DNA of 40,000 nt from positions 1 to 40,000 of the forward strand of contig JAUWNK010000002.1 of the NCBI GenBank assembly GCA_030612685.1, in the 5' to 3' direction. Shown here in pieces: positions 1-8,296 of the stretch. Positions within the stretch are counted from its first letter, which is position 1. Each line of letters opens with the position of its first letter. Both the position numbers and the translations under genes were made by a program. The notes beneath the pieces were generated by a model. The model did no database searches. It was not told the origin of the DNA and was given only the letters and a program-made list of their open reading frames with translations. The stretch is from Desulfobacteraceae bacterium (GTDB lineage Bacteria; Desulfobacterota; DSM-4660; Desulfatiglandales; B25-G16).

Positions 1-437
1 TTTTTATCATGCAAGACATCTTTATTAAATCTGTAGAGCAGGGCTTTAGCCCTGCCAATAGATGCAGCCCTAAAGGACTGCGCTACCCGCCCGCCTCGCC
101 TGAGGCGAAGCCGATGGCGGGCAGGCATTCTTTAGATGCAAAGAATTATATGCTCTAGGTAATAAGTAGGTGAGAGGATACAAAAAAGGTGCTTGTGCGT
201 TAAGTGAAAAATGATCAAAAAATATAAAGGTTAGATGTGGTCCTATAATTTGAAGTCATATGGGTTGACCTTTTGCATTAATGAATTAAATTCTTTCTTT
301 TTAATTAAAGTAGCAACAAATTTCCCCTTGTCATGCTCCTCTAATAGTAGTATTAGAGATGGCTTTCACTGAGGCAAACCCTGTTGAGATCTTTAACTTT
401 AGCAAATGGACTACGTTACTCACAAAAGGAGATGTTG
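1..437. other. Non-coding leader region upstream of fusA
   Basis: No convincing gene. The left part holds a compound of hairpins: GCAGGGC/GCCCTGC (38-55), a weaker CAG..CTG stem (about 64-82) and a GC-rich REP palindrome (85-126). The right part is AT-rich and probably carries the fusA promoter: TTGACC at 265-270 is followed after 16-17 bases by a weak -10-like TAAATT. On the minus strand, about 258-374 is an open stretch of some 40 codons with no start codon, possibly a gene remnant. Confidence 0.5.
85..126. repeat. REP-like GC-rich palindrome, copy 1
   Basis: A GC-rich imperfect palindrome in an AT-rich spacer. Its core TCGCCTGAGGCGA is a perfect inverted repeat, and its ends CCCGCCCGCC / GGCGGGCAGG pair. 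The same unit recurs at 10047-10088, 14636-14678, 21643-21681 and 35398-35441. Read on the minus strand, it has the consensus GGCCTGCCCGCCATCG, then a loop, then GGCGAGGCGGGCGGG. No REP-associated transposase is in the window. Confidence 0.8.
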
Positions 438-2525
438 ATGGTTGGTGATATTCAATACCAAAGAAATATAGGTATCAGTGCACATATTGATTCAGGTAAG
501 ACCACCCTGACAGAAAGGATACTTTACTATACAAAAAGGATATCTGCCGTCCATGAGGTAAAGGGGAAAGACGGGGTTGGCGCGAAGATGGATTCCATGG
601 AGCTGGAAAAGGAGAGAGGTATTACCATTTCCTCTGCTGCCACCTACTGTGAATGGAAGGGGCATAAGATCAATATTATAGACACACCCGGGCATGTGGA
701 TTTCACCATTGAGGTTGAACGTGCCCTCAGGGTGCTTGATAGTTCCATACTGGTCCTGTGCGCGGTGGGAGGTGTGCAATCCCAGTCCATTACAGTTGAC
801 CGGCAAATGAACAGGTATAAAGTACCGAGGGTGGCCTTTATTAATAAATGTGATCGAGCAGGTGCTGATCCATACCGGGTTGTGAACCAGCTTAGGGAAA
901 AATTGAATCATAATGCCGTACTCATGCAGATGCCAATAGGACTGGAGGGAAATTTTTCCGGTGTGATAGATCTGGTTTTTATGAAGGCTATCTATTTTGA
1001 AGGGCCCTTTGGGGAGGACCTTAAAGAAGGAGATATTCCATCTCACCTCATTGATGAGGCCACTCTCAAAAGAGAGGAAATGCTGGATGCTGCTTCCATG
1101 TTTTCAGATGCCTTGACGGAGGCTATTTTAGATGGCAGTGTCAGGGAGGAATTGATATATAAGGCAGTAAGAAAAGGGACAATCTCAAGACAGTTAACCC
1201 CTGTCTTTATCGGGGCAGCGTACAAAAATATCGGGGTTCAGCCTGTACTCGATGCTGTTACCAACTACCTCCCTTCACCGGCAGAGGTAGAAAGTAGTGC
1301 ACTGGATATGGCCCAGGAGGAAAAAGAGGTATTGCTTTCCTCGAATCCTGATGATCCCTTGGTGAGCCTGGCCTTCAAATTGGAGGTAACCCCCTATGGG
1401 CAACTCACCTATCTCAGGATCTATCAGGGCTCCATTGCAAAAGGGGATGGTCTGATAAATACCAGGACAAGGAAAAAGATCAAGGTGGGGAGGCTCATCC
1501 GTATGCATGCCGATGAAATGGAGGATATACCCAGGGCCGGTGCAGGCGACATTGTTGCCCTTTTTGGGGTTGACTGCTTTTCAGGGGATACCTTTACTGA
1601 TGGCCGCTTAAACTATACCATGACTTCCATCTTTATTCCAGAACCGGTTATTTCCCTTACCGTATTACCAAAGGACAATAAATCTGATACCAATATGGCC
1701 AAGGCCCTTAATCGATTTATCAGGGAAGATCCTACCTTTCAGTCCCAGGTGGACAAAGAATCCGGCCAAACCATTATCTCCGGGATGGGAGAATTGCATC
1801 TTGAGATATATGTAGAGCGAATGAAAAGGGAATTTGGGGCGGAGGTGGATACTGGGACCCCCCAGGTGGCCTATCGGGAGGCCATCTCACGGCGGGCGGA
1901 GTTTAATTATATCCATAAGAAGCAAACAGGTGGGGCAGGGCAGTATGGGCGAGTCGCCGGATTCATGGAACCCTCACAAGAAGGTGTCTATGAATTTATA
2001 AGTGCCGTGAAAGGTGGTGTCATTCCAACTGAATTTATACCTGCTGTTGATAAGGGCTTCCAGTCATGTCTGAAAAAAGGCCTCTTGATAGGATTTCCGG
2101 TTCTCGGGTTAAGGATTACTGTCAATGATGGTCAACATCATGCGGTTGATTCCTCTGATAGGGCATTTATCCAGGCTGCTATAGGTGCCTTTAAACAGGC
2201 CTATTTAAAGGCCAAGCCGATGATATTAGAGCCGATTATGAAGGTATCGGTAGAATGCCCCTCTGAGTTCCAGGGAAATGTTATGTCTTCTATTAATCAG
2301 CGCAGGGGCTTAATCATGAGCTCGGCGGAAGATGGGGTGTTTACAACCGTTGAGGCTGAAGTTCCTCTGGCAGAGATGTTCGGATATGCTACCACCCTGA
2401 GATCTTTAACTCAAGGAAAGGCAGAGTTTACCATGGAGTTTTCCGGATATTCAAAGGTGCCTGAATCAGTAGAAGAGGAGTTAAAGGAAAGGTATAAAGA
2501 AAAATCAAAGAGGGGGAAGGGATGA
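438..2525 (+). CDS. fusA: Elongation factor G (spd/mitochondrial-type EF-G1)
   Basis: Translational GTPase that moves tRNA and mRNA through the ribosome after peptide-bond formation. Starting at ATG 438 gives 695 residues, the normal EF-G length. AAAAGGAG sits 6 bases upstream, whereas the longer in-frame TTG at 384 lacks a good ribosome-binding site. The G1 P-loop AHIDSGKTT is at residues 15-23, followed by ERGITI in switch II's neighbourhood, DTPGHVDF and NKCD, then the EF-G domains II-V. The G-domain wording ([34 protein letters not shown]) resembles the spdEFG1/GFM1 branch seen in mitochondria, spirochaetes, planctomycetes and deltaproteobacteria. The gene stands apart from rpsL/rpsG/tuf and overlaps the next gene by ATGA. 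Confidence 0.95.
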   Translation: MVGDIQYQRNIGISAHIDSGKTTLTERILYYTKRISAVHEVKGKDGVGAKMDSMELEKERGITISSAATYCEWKGHKINIIDTPGHVDFTIEVERALRVLDSSILVLCAVGGVQSQSITVDRQMNRYKVPRVAFINKCDRAGADPYRVVNQLREKLNHNAVLMQMPIGLEGNFSGVIDLVFMKAIYFEGPFGEDLKEGDIPSHLIDEATLKREEMLDAASMFSDALTEAILDGSVREELIYKAVRKGTISRQLTPVFIGAAYKNIGVQPVLDAVTNYLPSPAEVESSALDMAQEEKEVLLSSNPDDPLVSLAFKLEVTPYGQLTYLRIYQGSIAKGDGLINTRTRKKIKVGRLIRMHADEMEDIPRAGAGDIVALFGVDCFSGDTFTDGRLNYTMTSIFIPEPVISLTVLPKDNKSDTNMAKALNRFIREDPTFQSQVDKESGQTIISGMGELHLEIYVERMKREFGAEVDTGTPQVAYREAISRRAEFNYIHKKQTGGAGQYGRVAGFMEPSQEGVYEFISAVKGGVIPTEFIPAVDKGFQSCLKKGLLIGFPVLGLRITVNDGQHHAVDSSDRAFIQAAIGAFKQAYLKAKPMILEPIMKVSVECPSEFQGNVMSSINQRRGLIMSSAEDGVFTTVEAEVPLAEMFGYATTLRSLTQGKAEFTMEFSGYSKVPESVEEELKERYKEKSKRGKG

Positions 2526-3217
2526 AAGATTTTTTAAAGGTCAGCCCTTTGAAGATACTGGAAGGGTCTGCCTATGAAGGATTGGGTAAGGGTAATCTGG
2601 GGGTTCTCATGGCCCGGGCAGGCCTCGGCAAAACCTCATGCCTGATCCATATTGCATTTGATAAGCTCTTCCGGGAGGAGAAACTGGTCCATGTTTCCCT
2701 CAAAGACGCACCGGAAAAAATTACCTCTTATTATAATGTCATCTTCTACGATCTTGTTAAGGCCCTGGATATGGAAGATGTTTATGAGGTTCGGACTCGC
2801 TTAGATAAAAACAGGATAATTCTCGCCTATTTGAAAGAAAGTTTTGACCTTAACAGGCTTCGGAAAAATCTTAACAATCTGGTGAGCGAGATCGATTTCA
2901 TACCAGATACCCTCATTGTTGACGGTATTGATTTCGCGGAGGCTGGGAGGGATATTTTTGAGGGATTTAAAAGGATAGCTAAAGACTTTAAGCTCGAGGT
3001 ATGGTTTTCAGCCCTCTCACACAGGCATATTACCGAGGTAAATGAAAGAGGGATTCCTTTCCCATGTAACAACTTAGACGACCTCTTCAGTCTTATTATC
3101 CAGTTATTTTCAACTCAATCAGGGGTCTTCTTAAAACTTTTAAAGCACCATGACATAGAACCCATACCTGATACAATGGTGAGGCTTGACCCAAACAATT
3201 TTTTGGCTTTGGAATAG
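2522..3217 (+). CDS. Small P-loop ATPase, RecA/KaiC-like fold, coupled to fusA
   Basis: A 231-residue cytoplasmic protein of unknown function. A Walker A motif, ARAGLGKTS, lies at residues 31-39, and a hydrophobic strand ending in acidic residues (DTLIVDGID, near residue 130) fits a Walker B. The layout of a P-loop after a short N-terminal strand, then [11 protein letters not shown], is like single-domain RecA/KaiC ATPases, but it lacks the second KaiC domain and is shorter than RecA. Its start codon overlaps the fusA stop (ATGA), so the two are probably translated from one mRNA. A role connected to translation is only an inference from that coupling. Confidence 0.75.
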   Translation: MKDFLKVSPLKILEGSAYEGLGKGNLGVLMARAGLGKTSCLIHIAFDKLFREEKLVHVSLKDAPEKITSYYNVIFYDLVKALDMEDVYEVRTRLDKNRIILAYLKESFDLNRLRKNLNNLVSEIDFIPDTLIVDGIDFAEAGRDIFEGFKRIAKDFKLEVWFSALSHRHITEVNERGIPFPCNNLDDLFSLIIQLFSTQSGVFLKLLKHHDIEPIPDTMVRLDPNNFLALE

Positions 3218-3252
3218 TTTCAGAAAGTGCCTAAAATCCACAATCCCTGAAT

Positions 3253-3834
3253 TCACAATTCACAACCCTCAAAGATAGGGGATGTGCTTGAGCTAATTGC
3301 ATCCTTCATTGCTATGACATAATCTGGTCTAATATTGTCCTGCCATCCAGGCATTCCCCCCTGCCATACATAGGCCACTAGTTCCTGAAAGGCTGTTTTG
3401 CTAAAGAGGAATTGGGCTATTCTTACCCTCTGTGAATCGGTTTCTACCTCCACCGGGATTCTGGTGGATCGGGCCCATCGGCTGATTAGCTCTTTTACTA
3501 CAGACCTATTTGCTGGGCCATAGGTTTTCTGCTTGAACTCCTCTCGACTCTGTGGAAACGGGAATAGTTTATAGACTTGACCAATGAAGCCTCTTAGGTC
3601 TATGCTCTGGATCGCGCCCATAAGGTTACCTACATCCCCTGGCCGATCAATAAAGTAGCCAACTAAGCTAATTTCATTCGATCTATGATTTTGCATGGCA
3701 GACATTTCTTTAACCATGCTGCAGAAGTAATGGGCGAAAAAAAAGTATTTCTCCAAGAGGAGAAGATCGGTTTCAATGTTAAAAAAGCCAAATGCAATCC
3801 GGCTATGGCTAAGAGAATGGAATTCTAATGGCAA
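3253..3834 (-). CDS. Conserved hypothetical protein, 193 aa
   Basis: I do not recognise a named family. Translation starts at TTG 3834 behind AGAGGG; no ATG is available further upstream in frame. The N-terminal half contains FGFFNIETDLLLLEKYFFFA, reading as an amphipathic helical stretch rather than a clear membrane segment. The middle has SLVGYFIDRPGDVGNLMGAI, and the C-terminal part is soluble with no cysteine cluster. There is no signal peptide. It is convergent with the ATPase and ends 36 bases from it; upstream lies a repeat-rich spacer. Codon use resembles the neighbours, so it is likely a real gene, function unknown. Confidence 0.6.
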   Translation of the reverse strand: MPLEFHSLSHSRIAFGFFNIETDLLLLEKYFFFAHYFCSMVKEMSAMQNHRSNEISLVGYFIDRPGDVGNLMGAIQSIDLRGFIGQVYKLFPFPQSREEFKQKTYGPANRSVVKELISRWARSTRIPVEVETDSQRVRIAQFLFSKTAFQELVAYVWQGGMPGWQDNIRPDYVIAMKDAISSSTSPIFEGCEL

Positions 3835-3910
3835 GGGACCCTCTTTTATTATTTTCTTGCATATAAAAATTTATGGAGTATATCTTACCCGTCAAATAAA
3901 AAAATCTCAA

Positions 3911-4120
3911 CTATTCCGCCACAAAGTCACTAAGCCCGCCCTGGCGCGACTTGACTGGTGTATTATATTATCGCTGTAATAATTACTAAGATGGAATCTC
4001 TAAAATTAACTCGTTGCAAGCCAGGTCTGGGCCAGGGACACAAAGGAAAAAATGAGTTAAACTTTTTAATCAGCAAGGGAAATCTTGGTGACTTTGTGCC
4101 TTGGTGGCTGGATAGCAATA
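3911..4120. repeat. Inverted-repeat element, family D copy 1 (contains nested element E1)
   Basis: The spacer between the 193-aa gene and the flavoprotein is bounded by an inverted pair: CTATTCCGCCACAAAGTCAC at 3911-3930, and GTGACTTTGTGCCTTGGTGG at 4090-4109. A second element with the same ends lies at 11706-11887. Inside this copy is a different roughly 101-bp element (E1, 3937-4037). The right end of the repeat forms the upstream part of the long reading frame that could mislead start calling for the next gene. Confidence 0.7.
3937..4037 (+). repeat. Inverted-repeat element, family E copy 1
   Basis: A roughly 100-bp element starting CGCCCTGGCGCGACTTG and ending AGGTCTGGGCCAGGG; the two ends are imperfect inverted repeats of each other. 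An inverted homologous copy lies at 22096-22192, and a much shortened one near 14587-14624. The AT-rich interior also aligns between the two long copies (shared GTAATA, TTGCAA). It is nested in the family D element here. Confidence 0.7.
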
Positions 4121-4147
4121 GAAATCAATCCTAAAAAGGAGACTAAA

Positions 4148-5503
4148 GTGAAGATTGTCATGGTTGGTGGAGGTGGTGCATGTATTGTCTGTGCAAATAC
4201 CCTGAGGCTCTTGGGTAATCCTGCACAGATCGATATTTACACAAGAAGGGAAAGGACTGCATATACACCATGTGAACAGCCATTTGTTCTCAGGGATACA
4301 TTATCCTTTGAAGATATGTTTTATGCTGCTCCCCCATGGTTTGAAAAAAAGAGAATAGGGCTCCATACGGAAAAGAATGTTGACTCTATTGATAGAGAGA
4401 AGAAGATTATTAAAACGGATGGGAAAGAGATACCCTATGATATATTGGTAATTAATACTGGGGCCAGTAATAAAATGCCAGACATTCCAGGTCTCGTTGG
4501 AGATAGGGTACACTTTCTTACCACAGAATTAAGATATGCCAAAAAGATAGAATCAATTATGCCCGAAGGAAAAAGAGCTGCTATTCTTGGTGGAGGGATA
4601 ATAGGGTTAGAGATGGCTGAGTCACTGATAAAAAAAGGTTATGTATCTGTTTCTATTATTGTATCCTCTAACAGCCTACTTTCCCAGCAGCTTGATCCTG
4701 ATATGGGTGAAAAACTGAATCCTCTTATCAAAGGTGCGGGGGTCTCAGTCCAACTGTCTGCGTCTGTTATCAGAGCAGAGTCCGGGAAAGACGAGATTAG
4801 GCTCTTTCTCTCAAACGGTGAAACAGTTGAGGCAGACTGGGTTCTTGTGGCCAAAGGGATTATTCCGGATGTGGAGCTGGCTAAAATAGCTGGATTGAAG
4901 ATTGGTAAAACTGGTGGAATTGAGGTGAATCAGTACCTTCAAACAAGTGATCCCTCTATTTATGCGGCTGGAGATTGCATTGAGGGATGGAATATGTTAA
5001 ATGGAGAAAAAACAATTACCGCCTTGGCAACACACTCCAATAGAAATGGAAGGGTTATTGGGCGGAATATTCACTTCGGTAATACCGTGCCTTTTTTAGG
5101 ATCATTAAATACATTCGGGGCAGAAATCTTTGGAACTACAGTTGTATCTGTAGGAATAACAGAAAGCGCGGCCAAAAGGGAGGGATTGGAGGTATTATCT
5201 TTAGTCAGGAAGGGGACGACTCGAAAGAAGATGTTTAGCGGGGAGGATTTCTGGTCTAAACTTATTGCTGATCCAGATAAACAGACCTTGCTTGGCGCCC
5301 AGATGCTTGGTCCAAGAGAGGTCAGCAAGATAGGTGAAAGGGTTATCTTGATGATAGGTGAGGAGATTCCTTTGGGGAAAATCTCTCAATATGAAACAAT
5401 CTTCAGCCCTCCCTTGAGCAATGCCTATGACCTGATAACAAATGAGGTGGATATCCTGATTAATGAGTTGTTAAAGATGGGGGAATCTGTTATATGGAAT
5501 TAA
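4148..5503 (+). CDS. FAD/NAD(P)-dependent pyridine nucleotide-disulfide oxidoreductase (CoA-disulfide reductase/NADH oxidase-like)
   Basis: Flavoprotein of the CoA-disulfide reductase / NADH oxidase / NAD(P)H:polysulfide reductase group, 451 residues. FAD-binding VGGGGACIVCANTLR opens the protein. A single cysteine at about residue 42 (TAYTPCEQP) sits where this group carries its redox-active Cys. A second Rossmann motif (LGGGIIGLEMAE) binds NAD(P)H, YAAGDC contacts FAD, and the C-terminal part is the dimerisation domain. I chose GTG 4148, with AAGGAG 6 bases upstream; the in-frame ATG at 4085 would add 21 residues encoded by an intergenic repeat. It stands alone. The physiological substrate (CoA disulfide, polysulfide or O2) cannot be decided. 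Confidence 0.85.
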   Translation: MKIVMVGGGGACIVCANTLRLLGNPAQIDIYTRRERTAYTPCEQPFVLRDTLSFEDMFYAAPPWFEKKRIGLHTEKNVDSIDREKKIIKTDGKEIPYDILVINTGASNKMPDIPGLVGDRVHFLTTELRYAKKIESIMPEGKRAAILGGGIIGLEMAESLIKKGYVSVSIIVSSNSLLSQQLDPDMGEKLNPLIKGAGVSVQLSASVIRAESGKDEIRLFLSNGETVEADWVLVAKGIIPDVELAKIAGLKIGKTGGIEVNQYLQTSDPSIYAAGDCIEGWNMLNGEKTITALATHSNRNGRVIGRNIHFGNTVPFLGSLNTFGAEIFGTTVVSVGITESAAKREGLEVLSLVRKGTTRKKMFSGEDFWSKLIADPDKQTLLGAQMLGPREVSKIGERVILMIGEEIPLGKISQYETIFSPPLSNAYDLITNEVDILINELLKMGESVIWN

Positions 5504-5561
5504 GTTAAAAGTGATAGGCGTTCACCGCAGAGACGCGGAGTGCCCAGAGGAGAACGATTTT

Positions 5562-5628
5562 CCATTTGCCATTGACCCCAGTTAAATAGGCTATCGCATT
5601 TAACGGGGCAAGGAAGGACGGCAAATGG
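5562..5628 (+). repeat. Structured hairpin K1
   Basis: The outer stem CCATTTGCC (5562-5570) pairs with GGCAAATGG (5620-5628). The inner stem GTTAAAT (5581-5587) pairs with ATTTAAC (5598-5604), extended by CCCC/GGGG. Conserved single-stranded or strand-specific stretches shared with K2 include TGACCCCAG and TCGCATT. Confidence 0.75.
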
Positions 5629-5742
5629 AAACCGCTCGGCAGCTTCGCTGCTCAGGTTTAGGTGCCTGTTGTCGTGGCAGGTTGATCGTGCTATATACGT
5701 GATGTTGCAAGATCTATCAGTAAACATATGGCGGATTGATTC

Positions 5743-5813
5743 TTTTTGCTTTCCGCCCTCCCTGCCCTGTGGAATGCGAAGCTTATTCCTCTGGGGTCAG
5801 TGGAAAGCAAAAA
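5743..5813 (-). repeat. Structured hairpin K2 (inverted, compensated copy of K1)
   Basis: TTTTTGCTTTCC (5743-5754) pairs perfectly with GGAAAGCAAAAA (5802-5813). Read on the minus strand it aligns with K1 along its length (TGACCCCAG, AATA-GCT, TCGCATT, GGGCA-GGA-GG). The stem bases differ from K1, but both members of each pair changed so that pairing is kept. Confidence 0.75.
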
Positions 5814-5885
5814 ATAACTTAACCTCATCGATCTCTGCGGTAAATGCTTATCTGACAATAAATAAAAACTAAAGGAAATAAAAGA

Positions 5886-6068
5886 ATGTCTAAGGTATGT
5901 GAAATATGCGGTAAAAGACCTGTTGCAGGCAATAATGTAAGCCATGCCCACAATAAAACTAAAAGGCGCTGGTTACCAAACCTGCAAACAGTGAGGGTTA
6001 AAATAAAAGGACAGACTAAAAAAATGAAGGTCTGCGCCAGATGTCTAAGATCCGGGCTGGCATATTAA
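5886..6068 (+). CDS. rpmB: 50S ribosomal protein L28
   Basis: Small basic protein of the large ribosomal subunit, 60 residues. It has the zinc-binding form of L28: CEICGK at residues 5-10 and CARC near residue 51 give a C-x2-C plus C-x2-C site. The typical core [16 protein letters not shown] is present. AAAGGA lies about 9 bases upstream of the ATG. It is not next to rpmG; it is preceded by a 318-bp repeat element and followed convergently by rel. Confidence 0.93.
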   Translation: MSKVCEICGKRPVAGNNVSHAHNKTKRRWLPNLQTVRVKIKGQTKKMKVCARCLRSGLAY

Positions 6069-6154
6069 GTAAGCTGTAGCCAGTAAGCAATAAGCAGTTT
6101 GTATCGAACATTTTCTTTTTCCCTACTGTCTACTCCATACTGCCTACTGTTTTT
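6069..6154. repeat. Short repeat spacer between convergent rpmB and rel
   Basis: The 86-base spacer is built of CAGTA/TACTG-type units: AGTAAGCAATAAGCAGT on the left and CTACTGTCTACTCCATACTG on the right. They can form an imperfect stem followed by TTTTTTC on the plus strand. It may act as a terminator for rpmB, though the stem is weak. Confidence 0.35.
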
Positions 6155-8296
6155 TCAAATCCGTTCTACCCTTAAGACCTCCTTAATCTTTTTTATTTTT
6201 GTGATAATATCCTTAAATTGATTATAATCAGAAACCTCGATGGTAAAGGTGGATATTCCCTTTTTATCAATCGTTGTGTGGACCTCTGCATCTACAATGT
6301 TAGCCTCGTTCTGTGTCAATATAGCACTTATATTGGCCAGTATACCCTTTTTATCAAGACTGGTAACTTTAAATCTTGCTAAGTAATTTACATCTTCAGA
6401 ACGTTTCCATTCTACTTCCACCAGACGATCTGGGTCAACAGCTCTAATATACCGGCAATCTTTTACATGAATGGTGACCCCCCTTCCCCTGGTAATAAAA
6501 CCGATAACTTGTTCTCCTGGTAATGGTTGACAGCATTTTCCAAAGCGAATGAGCATATCACCCATCCCTTTAACCTTAATGCCGGTATCCTCCTTCTTTC
6601 TTTTTATTCTGTGAACTATCTTCTGGACAAGGCCCTCTAATTTATCCTCTTTTATCTCTAAATGGGGAACAAGCCGGTTTAAAATCTGCTTTGCTGAGAT
6701 TTTTCCATAGCCGACACTGGCCAGCAGATCATCTATAGTCTTTATAGAGAATCTATGGGCGACATCTAAAAGCTGTTCGCTACTGAGTAGCCTGGATAAA
6801 TTAAGGTTAACTTTTTTAAGCTCTTTTTCCAGGATATTCCTTCCAATAGTTAGACTATCCTTCCTCTCTTCTTTTTTTATCCATTGTCTAATCCTGGTCC
6901 TGGCTGTGGATGTTTTTACAAAATATAGCCAATCTTTACTTGGTTTACGGTTTTTAGAGGTAATAATCTGGACTATATCTCCGTTTCTAAGCCGATAGCT
7001 CAAAGGCACTATTCTCTCGTTAACCTTAGCACCTGTACATTTATTTCCAACCTCTGAATGGATACTATAGGCAAAATCCACCGGGGTTGCTCCCTTGGGG
7101 AGTTCCTTGACATCGCCTTTAGGCGTAAAAACATAGACCTCACTGCTAAAAAGATCCAGTCTAACCGTTTCTAAAAATTCCTTTGGGTCAGTCAGGCTTT
7201 TCTGCCATTCTAACAATTGCCTCATCCATGCATATTGCCTGTCCATCTCTTTTCCCGACCCATCTCCCTCTTTATACCTCCAGTGAGCAGCAACCCCCTC
7301 CTCGGAAATTCTATCCATATCCCATGTTCTTATCTGTATCTCCATTCTCTCCCCCAGTGGGGTGATTACTGTTGTGTGTAAAGACTGATACATATTTGTT
7401 TTAGGCAGAGAGATATAATCCTTAAATCTACCTGACACTGGTTTCCACATGGAATGGATCAGACCTAAAACCTCATAGCAATCCTTTACAGAATTCACTA
7501 TTATCCTGAAGGCCAGGATATCATAGACCTGATCTATATTCAGATCCTGCTCCATCATCTTTTGATAAATACTATAGAAATGCTTATTTCTTCCCTTTAT
7601 CGTGGCCTGGATACTGCCTTCGCTTAATCTCTTAGATAAAGTCTCCTTTATTTCCCTAATGAATTTTCCTTGTCCCTCCTGCCTTTGGGCGACCCCTAAT
7701 CTTATATCCGCATAAATTTTTGGCTCAAGATAGAATAGAGAGAGATCCTCCAAGGTTGACTTTAGCCAGTAGATACCCATTCTCCCGGCAAGAGGTGCAT
7801 AAATATCAAGGGTTTCCTTTGCAATTAATTCCTGCTTTTCATAGGGTTGAAAACCGAGTGTCTGCATATTATGCAATCGATCTGCCAACTTAACCAGAAG
7901 GACCCTGATATCAGTAGCCATGGCAAGAATCATCTTTCTTATATTCTCCGCCTGCTGTTCCTCTTTGCTAAGGAAATGGATCTTACTGATCTTTGTAACG
8001 CCATCTACTATGGTTGCCACCTCCTTGCCGAATAGATATTCAATATCTGTTAGTTCAGCTAATGTATCCTCAACAGTATCATGGAGAAGGCCTGAGGCAA
8101 CACTTACTTCGTCCATTTTCATATTGGTAAGAATTCCGGCAACTTCCAGGGGATGGGAAAGGTATGGTTCCCCGGATAAACGGACTTGTCCCTTGTGAAC
8201 CTTGGCTGAATAAACATATGCCTTTTCAATGAGACCTATGTCTGCGGTAGGATGATAAGAAAGGATCTCTGATGTTATGTCATTTAAGCGAATCAT
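6155..8296 (-). CDS. rel: Bifunctional (p)ppGpp synthetase/hydrolase (RelA/SpoT family, Rel type)
   Basis: Makes and degrades the stringent-response alarmones ppGpp and pppGpp. Its 713 residues carry all Rel domains. The HD hydrolase has H48 and the LLHDTVED motif with H72-D73. The synthetase contains SGRFKDYISLPK, whose RFKD motif marks bifunctional enzymes rather than RelA-only synthetases, followed by EIQIRT. TGS (about 385-445), a conserved cysteine region (GKCCQPLPGE) and a C-terminal ACT domain (about 640-713) follow. Hydrolase and synthetase motifs are both intact. It is last in the minus-strand run ispG-proS-rel, and its start overlaps the end of proS by 17 bases. Confidence 0.93.
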   Translation of the reverse strand: MIRLNDITSEILSYHPTADIGLIEKAYVYSAKVHKGQVRLSGEPYLSHPLEVAGILTNMKMDEVSVASGLLHDTVEDTLAELTDIEYLFGKEVATIVDGVTKISKIHFLSKEEQQAENIRKMILAMATDIRVLLVKLADRLHNMQTLGFQPYEKQELIAKETLDIYAPLAGRMGIYWLKSTLEDLSLFYLEPKIYADIRLGVAQRQEGQGKFIREIKETLSKRLSEGSIQATIKGRNKHFYSIYQKMMEQDLNIDQVYDILAFRIIVNSVKDCYEVLGLIHSMWKPVSGRFKDYISLPKTNMYQSLHTTVITPLGERMEIQIRTWDMDRISEEGVAAHWRYKEGDGSGKEMDRQYAWMRQLLEWQKSLTDPKEFLETVRLDLFSSEVYVFTPKGDVKELPKGATPVDFAYSIHSEVGNKCTGAKVNERIVPLSYRLRNGDIVQIITSKNRKPSKDWLYFVKTSTARTRIRQWIKKEERKDSLTIGRNILEKELKKVNLNLSRLLSSEQLLDVAHRFSIKTIDDLLASVGYGKISAKQILNRLVPHLEIKEDKLEGLVQKIVHRIKRKKEDTGIKVKGMGDMLIRFGKCCQPLPGEQVIGFITRGRGVTIHVKDCRYIRAVDPDRLVEVEWKRSEDVNYLARFKVTSLDKKGILANISAILTQNEANIVDAEVHTTIDKKGISTFTIEVSDYNQFKDIITKIKKIKEVLRVERI

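Larger units (their letters stand above)
5524..5841. repeat. 318-bp composite inverted-repeat element with two structured hairpins
   Basis: Bounded by a perfect 10-bp inverted repeat, ACCGCAGAGA (5524-5533) and TCTCTGCGGT (5832-5841). It contains two copies of a 65-70-nt hairpin in opposite orientation (K1 5562-5628, K2 5743-5813), with small palindromes between them such as GCAGCTTCGCTGC (5639-5651). It fills nearly the whole flavoprotein-rpmB spacer. Short reading frames crossing it on both strands are products of the repeat, not genes. Confidence 0.75.

Noticed and set aside
258-374. Minus-strand open frame of about 40 codons ending with protein-like sequence (LIKKKEFNSLMQKVNPYDF)
   Set aside because: No start codon and an in-frame stop just upstream. 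At most a gene remnant; no family recognised.
5669-5951. Open frames on both strands across the flavoprotein-rpmB spacer
   Set aside because: They run through the inverted-repeat element and hairpin K2, and have no ribosome-binding sites. They are side effects of the repeat.
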